From Curtobacterium sp. 'Ferrero' (GTDB taxonomy: Bacteria > Actinomycetota > Actinomycetes > Actinomycetales > Microbacteriaceae): 64,000 nt of DNA. Made by a program: the position numbers and the translations under genes. This document shows, piece by piece, positions 41,665 through 49,202 of the stretch. The DNA lies in contig NZ_NXIA01000012.1 in NCBI RefSeq assembly GCF_002412165.1, positions 21,626 through 85,625 of the forward strand. Direction: 5' to 3'. Below the pieces are notes generated by a model that saw only the letters and a list, made by a program, of their open reading frames with translations, was not told the DNA's origin and did not search any database. Within the stretch, counting starts at the first letter, position 1. Each line of letters begins with the position of its first letter.

Positions 41665-44025
41665 TCACGAGGCCTCGGTGAGGTCGTACACCGTGACACC
41701 GCCGATCGAGGTCGCAGTGAAGTGCTCCTCGACCCAGTTCGTGATGGCGGACGCGCTGTCGTCGGAGTCCTGCGACGACCCGGTTCCGCTGGCGATGAAG
41801 TAGTGCACCGCACCGTCGGCCACGTCCTGCTCGAACTCGGCGAGCGTCGGTGACGGATCCGTCCCGTTGAACCCACCGATGGGCATCACGGCGTGGCCGG
41901 TGGCGAGCTGGTACGAGGCGGCACTGTTCGACCCGACGGTCGCGGCGACCCAGGTGTAGTCGTCGGCGTCGGCAAGCAGGGCGGACCGGAGTGCGCTGGC
42001 GACCTCGGTCGAACCGCCGAGCAGGTTCGCTGCGCCGCCGTTCCCCGAGGGGCCGCCGCCCGCACTGCCGTCCGAAGCGCTGCCCGGGGTGGAGGGAATG
42101 CCCGCTCCCTGACCACCCTGACCGCCCTGACCCGACTGGCCCGTGCTGCTCCCGCCCGCCGGGCCACCACCAGGCATGCCACCCTGCGCCCCGCCGCCCG
42201 TGCCTCCGCCCGCGCCGGCGCCCGCTCCGCCTCCGGTCGGAGCACCCGCGCGTCCACCTCCGAACCCGGTCGTCGTCACCGACGGTCCGGCCGACGGGAG
42301 CGCCCCCGTGTGCGCCGTCGTGACCGTCTCGATCGAGGACGCCGTCGGACCGAGGAGGCCGGTGACCGCAGCGCCGACCACGACGACGACCGCGAGCGGG
42401 CGGTTCCAGCGCGCGGGGATGACTTCCCGACGCCCACCGGACGCGGGGTGCGTGGCGGGGGTGGGCACTGCCTCCCATCCGAGCGGGCGGAAACCGCCAC
42501 CCTCGGCCGCTCCCGACCGACCGAGATCGCCCACTCGCGCACCCACGCCCGCGCCCGCCCCCGATCGACCGAGATCGCCCGCTCGCGCATCCGCGCCCGC
42601 TCCGGTACGCGCACCCGCGCTCGCCGCGGTCGCGCCCGCCGCAACCGCTCGTCCCCACGGCACCAGCACGCCAACCGCGGTCACGGCCCCGGCCACGAGC
42701 ACCACCCACCGGATCCACGGCTGCCACGAACCGGTCTCCGACAGCAGGTGCCACTGCCACACCACCGTCACCACGACCGCCGCTGCCGCCGCACCGCGTG
42801 CCCACCAGGACCTCCGGCGCTCCCACAGCACCCCGGCGCCGATCCCGACGAGTCCCGCGATGAAGGGGGCGAGCGCGATCGTGTAGTACGGGTGGAAGAT
42901 CCCGCCCATCAGGCTGAACACGACGCCCGTGACGAGCAGGGAGCCGCCGAGCAGCAGGACCGTGGCGAGCCGCACCGAGGTCCGCCGTCGGAAGCCGATC
43001 GCCACGAGCGACGCGACGAGCAGCAGCAGCGCGGTGGGCAGCAGCCAGGTGATCTGCCCGGCGAACTCGGGGCCGAACAGGCGCAGCAGTCCGGTGGACC
43101 CCCACGACCCCGCTCCCCCGGTGCCGCCGGGGACGACGCTGCCGGCCTCGTCGCCGGTGACCCGACCGAGTCCGTTGTAGCCGAACGTCAGCTCGAGGAA
43201 CGAGTTCGTCTGCGAACCGCCGATGTAGGGGCGCGCAGAGGCCGGGACGAGTTCGACGATCGCGACCCACCACCCGGCCGACAGCACGACGGCGAGCGCC
43301 GCCCACAGCAGGTGCACGATCCTCCGGCGGAGCGGCAGCGCCGAGCAGTACAGGTACACCCCGACGAGCACCGGCAGCACGAGGAAGCCCTGCAGTTGCT
43401 TGGTGAGGAAGGCGAACCCGACCGCGATCCCGGCCCAGACGACGTACCGGAGCCGCCCGGTCTCGACACAGCGCAGGACGAGCCAGATCGACAGCACCGT
43501 GAGGAGGGTGAGGAGGGCGTCGGGGTTGTCGTACCGGAACATCAGCGCGGCAACGGGTGTGGTCGCGAGCGCAGCACCGGCTCCGAGGGCCGCTGCGGCG
43601 GAGAAGCGCCGACGGACGATCGCGTACAGCAGGGCCACCGACGCGACGCCCATCAGGGCCTCGGGGACGAGCAACGACCAGGAGTTGAGACCGAACAGCC
43701 GGACCGAGATGCCCATCACCCAGAGGAACGCCGGCGGCTTGTCGACCGTGATCGAGTTGCCCGCGTCGGAGGAGCCGTAGAAGAACGCCTCCCAGCTCTG
43801 GCTGCCGGCCTGCACGGCGGCCGCGTAGAAGGCGTTCGCGTACCCGTTGACGCCGAGGTCCACGAGGTACAGCACTCCCGTGGCGAGCAGGAGGCCGAGC
43901 AGGGCGGGGCGTTCCCACCGTGCCGCGTCCGCCCGTCCCCGGACGAGTCGTCGTGCCCACCGCCCGACGGGCACTGTGCGGCGGGTGGAGCGCGGGAGCG
44001 GGCGGTCGACACCGGAAGCGGTCAT
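41665..44025 (-). CDS. Membrane glycosyltransferase, GT39/ArnT-like (786 aa)
   Basis: It probably transfers a sugar from a polyprenyl-phosphate donor outside the membrane. The N-terminal ~520 residues carry about 11-12 membrane helices, and GNSITVDKPPAFLW contains the conserved acidic residue of the first outside loop, with FRYDNPDALLTLL as the second. A Gly/Ser/Pro-rich stretch follows (about residues 590-690) and a small outside domain ends the protein (VMPIGGFNGTDPSPTLAEFEQ, YFIASG), as in other actinobacterial members. Copies of a palindromic element are embedded in frame in the linker between the helices (42481-42589). The ATG at 44025 removes a long upstream shadow frame. Confidence 0.87.
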   Translation of the reverse strand: MTASGVDRPLPRSTRRTVPVGRWARRLVRGRADAARWERPALLGLLLATGVLYLVDLGVNGYANAFYAAAVQAGSQSWEAFFYGSSDAGNSITVDKPPAFLWVMGISVRLFGLNSWSLLVPEALMGVASVALLYAIVRRRFSAAAALGAGAALATTPVAALMFRYDNPDALLTLLTVLSIWLVLRCVETGRLRYVVWAGIAVGFAFLTKQLQGFLVLPVLVGVYLYCSALPLRRRIVHLLWAALAVVLSAGWWVAIVELVPASARPYIGGSQTNSFLELTFGYNGLGRVTGDEAGSVVPGGTGGAGSWGSTGLLRLFGPEFAGQITWLLPTALLLLVASLVAIGFRRRTSVRLATVLLLGGSLLVTGVVFSLMGGIFHPYYTIALAPFIAGLVGIGAGVLWERRRSWWARGAAAAAVVVTVVWQWHLLSETGSWQPWIRWVVLVAGAVTAVGVLVPWGRAVAAGATAASAGARTGAGADARAGDLGRSGAGAGVGARVGDLGRSGAAEGGGFRPLGWEAVPTPATHPASGGRREVIPARWNRPLAVVVVVGAAVTGLLGPTASSIETVTTAHTGALPSAGPSVTTTGFGGGRAGAPTGGGAGAGAGGGTGGGAQGGMPGGGPAGGSSTGQSGQGGQGGQGAGIPSTPGSASDGSAGGGPSGNGGAANLLGGSTEVASALRSALLADADDYTWVAATVGSNSAASYQLATGHAVMPIGGFNGTDPSPTLAEFEQDVADGAVHYFIASGTGSSQDSDDSASAITNWVEEHFTATSIGGVTVYDLTEAS
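42481..42589. repeat. Palindromic element inside the GT39 gene
   Basis: One complete ~60 bp copy (42481-42540) begins GAGCGGGCGGAAACC and ends GATCGCCCACTCGCGC, with arms pairing apart from one mismatch. A second right arm, ATCGCCCGCTCGCGCA, follows at 42574-42589 within a short direct repeat. The same arms make up the repeats at 46650-47068 and 50614-51125. The copy encodes part of a low-complexity linker and keeps the reading frame. Confidence 0.68.
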
Positions 44026-44236
44026 GCGTCCACCCTCGGCAGGGGTCCTTGCGGGTTCCGGTGCCGCTGCCGGACGGCGGCCGGACGATGCCCATGAGCG
44101 CGGTAAGTCCTCCGGGAAGCTGAGGCCGGGCCCGGAGCCCATCGCGTGCAGCGCAGCCGCTCCGTTCCTGAGCATGTTCACCGCTGGCCGACTGCCGTTC
44201 GACTGGCCGACACCGAGCCTCCCTAGCGTGCGGACC

Positions 44237-45052
44237 GTGACGAGCCTCGGACGTGTCCTCGCGGTGGTGCCCGCCCGCGCCGGGTCGAAGGGCGTGCCCG
44301 GGAAGAACCTGCGGACGGTCGACGGCCGGTCGCTCGTCGCCCGGGCCGTGGACGCGGCGCTGGCGACGCCGGCCGTCGACACCGTCGTGGTCACCACGGA
44401 CGGCGCGGCGATCGCGGCGGAGGCCCGGGCCGCCGGCGCCCTCGTCGTCGAGCGACCCGAGGCCCTCGCGGTCGACACCGCGTCGAGCGAGTCGGCCCTG
44501 CTGCACGTCCTCGACGAGCTGGAGCGCGAGCACGGCAGCGTCCCCGAGGTGCTCGTGTTCCTGCAGGCCACCTCGCCGTTCCAGGAACCCGCCGCGATCC
44601 AGGAAGCCGTCGAGCGCGTCCGGACCGGTGCTGCCGACTCGGTGTTCGCCGCAGCGCCCTCGCACGCGTTCCTCTGGCGGGTCGACGCCGAGGGGCGTGC
44701 GGTCGCCGTGAACCACGACGCCGCCGTCCGTCCCCGTCGCCAGGACCGCGCGCCGGAGTTCCGCGAGACGGGCGCCTTCACCGTCATGCGGACCGCCGGG
44801 TTCCGGACGCACCGGCACCGGTTCTTCGGTCGGACCGAACTCGTCGTCGTCGAAGCGACCACCGCGATCGACATCGACGACGAGAGCGACCTGTCGCTCG
44901 CCGACGCGCTCGCGCGGACCCGGCTCGCGGCGCGAGACGCCCTCGCGCGGACCCGGTCCGCAACGCGAGACGCCGAGCCGACCGACGCGCCGATCGCCGC
45001 GCGGCCCACGACCCCGTCCGGCACACACCAGACCCTGCAGCACCAGCCCTGA
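44237..45052 (+). CDS. CMP-nonulosonate (acylneuraminate) cytidylyltransferase-like protein (271 aa)
   Basis: The nucleotide-binding start VLAVVPARAGSKGVPGKNLR (residues 7-26) is the NeuA/KdsB signature, and LQATSPFQEPAAIQEAVERV, then FRETGAFTVMRT, complete the CMP-sialate synthetase fold. It would load a nine-carbon acid onto CMP. The C-terminal ~35 residues hold two 11-residue repeats (DALARTRLAAR and DALARTRSATR) from a 33 bp tandem duplication (44903-44968). TAGCGT lies seven bases before the GTG, so the transcript is probably leaderless. Confidence 0.86.
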   Translation: MTSLGRVLAVVPARAGSKGVPGKNLRTVDGRSLVARAVDAALATPAVDTVVVTTDGAAIAAEARAAGALVVERPEALAVDTASSESALLHVLDELEREHGSVPEVLVFLQATSPFQEPAAIQEAVERVRTGAADSVFAAAPSHAFLWRVDAEGRAVAVNHDAAVRPRRQDRAPEFRETGAFTVMRTAGFRTHRHRFFGRTELVVVEATTAIDIDDESDLSLADALARTRLAARDALARTRSATRDAEPTDAPIAARPTTPSGTHQTLQHQP

Positions 45053-45062
45053 TCGGAGCACC

Positions 45063-45935
45063 ATGACCGTCACCATCGGCTCGTCGACCATCGGCGCCGG
45101 CCACCCCGCCTACCTCATCGGCGAGATCGGCCTCAACCACAACGGCGACGTCGAGATCGCCAAGCGACTCATCGACGTCGCCGCGGACGCTGGACTGCAG
45201 GCGGTGAAGTTCCAGAAGCGCACCCCGGCGATCTCCACGCCCGAGCACATGAAGGACACGCCGCGGAGCACCCCCTGGGGCGAGATGACCTACCTCGAGT
45301 ACCGGTACCGCGTCGAGTTCGACCGCGACCAGTACATCGAGATCGGCGACCACGCGACGCTCCGCGGGCTGGACTGGTTCGCCTCGCCGTGGGACGTGCC
45401 GTCCGTGGCCTTCCTCGAGGACCTCGGCGTCGTCGCGCACAAGATCGCGTCCGCGTCGGTGACGGACACCGAGCTCCTCTCGGCCGTCGCCGCCACCGGC
45501 AAGCCCGTCATCCTCTCCACCGGCATGTCGACGCTCGAGCAGATCGACCGCGCGGTCGAGGTCCTCGGCACCGACCGGCTCGTCCTCATGCACGCCACCT
45601 CGACGTACCCCCTGCCCCCGGAGGAGGCCAACCTCCGCATGATCGACACCCTGGCCCTCCGGTACGCGGGGGTCCCCGTGGGCTACTCAGGGCACGAGCC
45701 CGGCCTGCAGATCTCCGTCGCCGCCGTGGCACTCGGCGCGACCGCTGTCGAGCGGCACATCACGCTCGACCGCACCATGTGGGGCTCGGACCACGCCGCC
45801 TCGCTCGAGCCGCACGGCCTCCGGACGCTGGTGCGTGACGTCCGCATCGTCGAGACCGCGCTCGGCGACGGCGTGAAGCGCATCTTCCCCGGCGAGGAGG
45901 CGCCCCTCGCCAAGCTCCGCCGTGTGGTCGCGTGA
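45063..45935 (+). CDS. NeuB-like N-acetylneuraminate/nonulosonate synthase (290 aa)
   Basis: A TIM barrel with the NeuB blocks EIGLNHNGDVEIAKRLIDVAADAGLQAVKFQKR at the start and PVGYSGHEPGLQISVAAVALGATAVERHITLD in the second half; it would condense phosphoenolpyruvate with an N-acyl sugar. The protein stops after GEEAPLAKLRRVVA, so the SAF (antifreeze-like) domain that forms the other side of the active site in NeuB (~345 aa) is missing. It lies ten bases after the cytidylyltransferase gene. Confidence 0.86.
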   Translation: MTVTIGSSTIGAGHPAYLIGEIGLNHNGDVEIAKRLIDVAADAGLQAVKFQKRTPAISTPEHMKDTPRSTPWGEMTYLEYRYRVEFDRDQYIEIGDHATLRGLDWFASPWDVPSVAFLEDLGVVAHKIASASVTDTELLSAVAATGKPVILSTGMSTLEQIDRAVEVLGTDRLVLMHATSTYPLPPEEANLRMIDTLALRYAGVPVGYSGHEPGLQISVAAVALGATAVERHITLDRTMWGSDHAASLEPHGLRTLVRDVRIVETALGDGVKRIFPGEEAPLAKLRRVVA

Positions 45936-45938
45936 CGA

Positions 45939-47936
45939 GTGGGGTCGCGTGACGGTCGGGGCCGCGTGACGGGCGCGGTCGGCGTGACGGGCGGGACGGG
46001 CGCCGTCGGTGCCACCTCCGGACGGGAGGCACGGATCACCGATCCGACGCCGCCGCGCCCCCGCCGCGTGGTCGGCCTGGTCGACACGGACTCGTTCGCG
46101 AAGTGGGGCGCGCATCTGCTCGACCGCGCCCCCGCACACTGGCAACTCGAACTGCTCACCCTCGCCACGCCGAGGTCGGCGAGCCCCGGCCAGCTCCGCG
46201 CTGCGTTCCGAGGCCTCGGACCCCGGCTGGCAACGCTCTCCGAGGCTCCCCCGCGGCCGCTGCACGTCGACGTGGTCGTGCAGCGTCTCGCCGAGGACCC
46301 GCCCGACGTCGTCCTCGTCTCGTGCATCGGGCCGGTCGCCGAACTCGTGATCGAGGAGGTCGTCCGTCGCATCCCGCGCCGCCCGGTGCTGCTGACCGGA
46401 CTGCCCGGCATCTCGTACCCCGCGAAGTGGAAGGGCGTGTTCCTCCGGGCCCGGGCGGACCTGTTCGTCCTGCACAGCCACCGCGAGGTGCGGGCGTACG
46501 AGGAACTCGCTCGCGAGGGCGGCCTCGAACCGGCCTTCGCCCTGGCGACCCTCCCGTTCATTGCCGGCCCCCGTCGTCCCCTCGCAGCCCGCCTCGATGT
46601 TCCTGCGCTCCGCCCGGACCCCGACGTTCCTGCGCTCCACCCGGACCCCGAGCGGGCGAAACCCGTGCCCGATCGCGTTCCGACCCCGCACAATTCGCCC
46701 GCGCACGAGCACGCACCCCACCCCAACCCCGAGCGGGCAGAATCCGCACGCGATCGCCTTCCGACCCCGCACAATTCGCCCGCCCACGAGCACGCGTCCC
46801 ACCCCAACCCCGAGCGGGCAGAATCCGCACGCGATCGCCTTCCGACCCCGCACAATTCGCCCGCCCACGAGCACGCGTCCCACCCCAACCCCGAGCGGGC
46901 AGATTCTGCCTCCAATCGCGCTCCGACCCCGCACCTTTCGCCCGCTCGCGAGGATGTGGTCGTCCAGAACTCCCTCACGCGGCACGGCGGAGCGGACGTC
47001 CACTGCCGCGAGCGGGCGGAATCCGCTCAGTACGGCGAGCCGCAGCCGCACGATTCGCCCGCTCGCGCATCAGGCGGTGACGACACGGGCGCGAGCACGG
47101 ACGGGAACGGGCACGACACCGGGAACGGGAACAAGAACGGGAACGGGAACGACACCCGCACCGACACCGGGAACGGCCCCGGGGACGCCCTCGGCCCGGG
47201 GCGCCGGGACTCGGTCGTGTTCGCGGCACAACCGAGCGTCCCGGCAACGCGGGAGGAGCGGGCGTTCCTCATCCGCAGGCTCGCCGAGACCGCCCGTGCA
47301 CACCCCGAGTGGCGCGTGGTGATCAAGGTCCGCGCGACCTCCGGCGAGCACCAGACCCACCACGAGGAGCACCCCTACGCGGAACTCCTCCCCGTCGACG
47401 CCCCGCCGAACCTCGTGGTCGAGTCGGGTCCGATGGCCGAACACCTCGCCCGGGCCGTCGCCCTCGTCACGGTGAGCTCGACCGCGGTGCTCGAGGCCGT
47501 CGCCGCGGGCGTGCCGGCCCTCACCCTCACGGACTTCGGGGTCTCCCGGCAGCTCATCAACGAGGTCTTCGTCGGCAGCGGCCTCCCTGGCGACACGGAC
47601 GACCTCGTCGCCGGGCGGTTCCGGACGGTGGAGTCCGCCTGGCTCCGCGACAACGGCTTCCACCCGCCGTCCGACGACGACTGGGCGCGCCGGGCCGAGG
47701 GGCTCATGCTGCTGCGGGATGCGGGAGCGCTCGAGGACCGGCCGGCGGCCCGGCGCAGCCGGGGCGGGGCGCTCCGCCGGGCCTGGGAGCGGAAGAACGC
47801 GCTCGGGCGTGATGACCGCTCGGCGATGGGCAGCGTGGCGCTGATGGTCGGGACGCCCGTCCGCTGGACGAAACGGGTCGTCAGGAAGGTGATCCGTGCC
47901 TCCAGGCCGGAACCCGAGCCCGTCGGGTCAAGGTGA
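45939..47936 (+). CDS. Putative glycosyltransferase (DUF6716-like) with repeat-filled insert (665 aa)
   Basis: The two conserved parts are residues about 35-210 (RVVGLVDTDSFAKWGAHLLD, then VVLVSCIGPVAELVIEEVVRRIPRRPVLLTGLPGISYPAKWKGVFLRARADLFVLHS) and about 425-610 (VVFAAQPSVPATREERAFLIRRLAE, then VSSTAVLEAVAAGVPALTLTDFG), which together look like a GT-B enzyme of the kind found beside NeuA/NeuB genes. Between them about 210 residues are low-complexity repeats (46650-47200) made of palindromic elements and Gly/Asn/Asp runs. The frame stays open through all of it. Several in-frame GTGs (45939, 45966, 45984) could start it; the last is nearest to conserved sequence. Confidence 0.72.
   Translation: MGSRDGRGRVTGAVGVTGGTGAVGATSGREARITDPTPPRPRRVVGLVDTDSFAKWGAHLLDRAPAHWQLELLTLATPRSASPGQLRAAFRGLGPRLATLSEAPPRPLHVDVVVQRLAEDPPDVVLVSCIGPVAELVIEEVVRRIPRRPVLLTGLPGISYPAKWKGVFLRARADLFVLHSHREVRAYEELAREGGLEPAFALATLPFIAGPRRPLAARLDVPALRPDPDVPALHPDPERAKPVPDRVPTPHNSPAHEHAPHPNPERAESARDRLPTPHNSPAHEHASHPNPERAESARDRLPTPHNSPAHEHASHPNPERADSASNRAPTPHLSPAREDVVVQNSLTRHGGADVHCRERAESAQYGEPQPHDSPARASGGDDTGASTDGNGHDTGNGNKNGNGNDTRTDTGNGPGDALGPGRRDSVVFAAQPSVPATREERAFLIRRLAETARAHPEWRVVIKVRATSGEHQTHHEEHPYAELLPVDAPPNLVVESGPMAEHLARAVALVTVSSTAVLEAVAAGVPALTLTDFGVSRQLINEVFVGSGLPGDTDDLVAGRFRTVESAWLRDNGFHPPSDDDWARRAEGLMLLRDAGALEDRPAARRSRGGALRRAWERKNALGRDDRSAMGSVALMVGTPVRWTKRVVRKVIRASRPEPEPVGSR
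46650..47068 (+). repeat. In-frame palindromic element cluster, 81 bp tandem units
   Basis: Units start at 46650, 46731, 46812 and 46893 (period exactly 81 bp, 27 codons), and a further solo copy spans 47008-47068. Each begins GAGCGGGC and closes near ATTCGCCCGC. The solo copy has arms GCGAGCGGGCGGAATC and GATTCGCCCGCTCGCG. The encoded peptide repeats carry ERAESARDRLPTPHNSPAHE. The same element occurs at 42481 and as the array at 50614. Confidence 0.85.
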
Positions 47937-47974
47937 TCCGTGCCTCCAGGCCGGAACCCGACCCCGTCGGGTCA
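47887..47974. repeat. 44 bp tandem duplication across two gene ends
   Basis: Copies 47887-47930 and 47931-47974 begin AGGTGATCCGTGCCTCCAGG and differ at one base. The glycosyltransferase stop (47934-47936) falls at the start of the second copy, and the stop of the leftward thioredoxin-like gene (47974-47972) at its very end. Each copy has the CCTCCAGG motif of the local terminators. Confidence 0.85.
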
Positions 47975-48244
47975 GAGCGCCTTCGCGACCGCGACCAGCA
48001 GTTGGTCGCGCGTCGGCACGCCGGGTGAACGGAACGCCTCGGATCCGTCGTCGCGCCGCACGATGATCGTCGGCGTCGAGCGGATGCCGAGGCTTTCCAC
48101 CTCGTCCGGATGTGCAGCGACGTCCCGCTCGACGACGGTCAGGTCGGGCACAAGTGCCGCGGCTTCGGCGGACACCCGCCGAGCCGCCGCGCACGGCGCA
48201 CAGAACGCCGAGGTCCAGAGGTCGAGTCGCACGTCGGACGACAA
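47972..48244 (-). CDS. Thioredoxin-like protein (90 aa)
   Basis: A short thioredoxin-fold protein with the redox motif FCAPC (Cys15, Cys18) and the cis-proline loop STPTIIV (about residues 56-62). It is shorter than thioredoxin (~105 aa) and resembles the glutaredoxin/thioredoxin-like family common in actinobacteria. The hypothetical gene upstream ends 17 bases before its start, so the two may form one transcript. Confidence 0.85.
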   Translation of the reverse strand: MSSDVRLDLWTSAFCAPCAAARRVSAEAAALVPDLTVVERDVAAHPDEVESLGIRSTPTIIVRRDDGSEAFRSPGVPTRDQLLVAVAKAL

Positions 48245-48261
48245 CGCGCTCCGGGTGCGGT

Positions 48262-48552
48262 CTACTCCCGGTCGAACTCGCCGGATCGGTCGCCGCGCTC
48301 CTGCAGGTCGTCGACGGGGTCGGAGTCGGAGGGGTCGTAGGTGTACTCGGCGGAGGTCTGGTCGAGGACCTGGCGCGCCTTGGTGAGGCGGTAGGCGAAG
48401 GCGGTCTGGAGCCCTTCGACGTCGGCGTACACGGTGATCTCGTCGTCCAGCGCGTCGCTCGTCGCGGTGCGGGTGTCGGTCGTGCCGTCGAAGGGGCCGC
48501 CGTGGAAGATCGCGGTGTACTCGGCGCCCTCGGAGATCGTGATGTCACTCAT
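48262..48552 (-). CDS. Hypothetical protein (96 aa)
   Basis: An acidic soluble protein starting MSDITISEGAEYTAIFHGGPFDGTTD, with a GGPFDG turn also seen in other small actinobacterial proteins, and an acidic tail (DPSDSDPVDDLQERGD). TACAAG lies six bases before the ATG, supporting a leaderless start; an in-frame ATG 15 codons upstream was rejected. No function is known to me. Confidence 0.7.
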   Translation of the reverse strand: MSDITISEGAEYTAIFHGGPFDGTTDTRTATSDALDDEITVYADVEGLQTAFAYRLTKARQVLDQTSAEYTYDPSDSDPVDDLQERGDRSGEFDRE

Positions 48553-48720
48553 GCATCCCTTGTACCAGGGCGCACCTGGTGGACGGGGCACCGGCACCCG
48601 GTGGCACCGGCGCCCGGTGGGCGAGGGTCACCGGCATCCGGTGGCCGCGCGGCGGCAACACCCGCCCCGGGTGCCGCGCGGCGGCGACACCCACACCAGG
48701 TGCCCCGGCGGCGACTCCGC

Positions 48721-48755
48721 TTGACCGATGCATAGCCCTGCTATATAGTTCATGC
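48721..48755 (+). promoter_or_regulatory. Strong leaderless promoter of the MarR/MFS operon
   Basis: TTGACC (48721-48726), a 17 bp spacer, TATAGT (48744-48749) and six bases to the ATG at 48756 make a near-consensus promoter of an untranslated-leaderless message. TGCAT (48729-48733) and ATGCA (48752-48756) are inverted repeats flanking the -10, a likely MarR operator. Upstream, 48575-48720 holds several CACCGGC-type repeats. Confidence 0.7.
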
Positions 48756-49202
48756 ATGGAAACATCGCGGGAGCAGACGATCGAGACGCTGCTCGTGTCC
48801 GTGAACCGCCTCATCCGCACCGCGGTCCGGGCCACGGGGAACACGACCTCGCCGGCCGTCTGGCGGACGCTCGGCATCCTCGAGACGGAGGAACCCCTGC
48901 GACTCGGCGAGCTCGCGGCCGCCTCACGCGTGGCCCAGCCCACGATGACCCGCCTCGTCTCGAGCATGCTCGACGACGGCCTGGTCGTGCGCGAGGTCGA
49001 CCCCGACGACTCGCGCGGACAGCTCATCTCGCTGACCGACGCCGGCCGCGACCGCCTGGTCGCCTGGCGCGCCACGCTCACCCGCACCGTCGGCCCGATG
49101 TTCGCCGACCTCAGCGACGACGAGTGGGACGCCCTCCACGAGGCAGCCGCCGTCATCACCTCCCGCAGCTCGACCACCACACGAACGGAGATCACCGCGT
49201 GA
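48756..49202 (+). CDS. MarR-family regulator (148 aa)
   Basis: The winged helix-turn-helix covers residues about 30-100 (LRLGELAAASRVAQPTMTRLVSSMLDDGLVVREVDPDDSRGQLISLTDAGRDRL, with the DxR-type wing). It overlaps the transporter gene and is likely its repressor, released by a drug or metabolite. The palindromic promoter supports autoregulation. Confidence 0.93.
   Translation: METSREQTIETLLVSVNRLIRTAVRATGNTTSPAVWRTLGILETEEPLRLGELAAASRVAQPTMTRLVSSMLDDGLVVREVDPDDSRGQLISLTDAGRDRLVAWRATLTRTVGPMFADLSDDEWDALHEAAAVITSRSSTTTRTEITA

Noticed and set aside
41645..45091. Minus-strand frames over 1100 codons covering the GT39, cytidylyltransferase and NeuB region
   Set aside because: One is the GT39 frame extended far upstream of its real start at 44025, the other is a shadow frame; neither has conserved protein beyond the listed genes.
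45939..47936. Treating the repeat insert as a frameshift or two separate genes
   Set aside because: The frame is open without interruption and both flanks read as parts of one glycosyltransferase; every tandem unit is 81 bp, a multiple of three.
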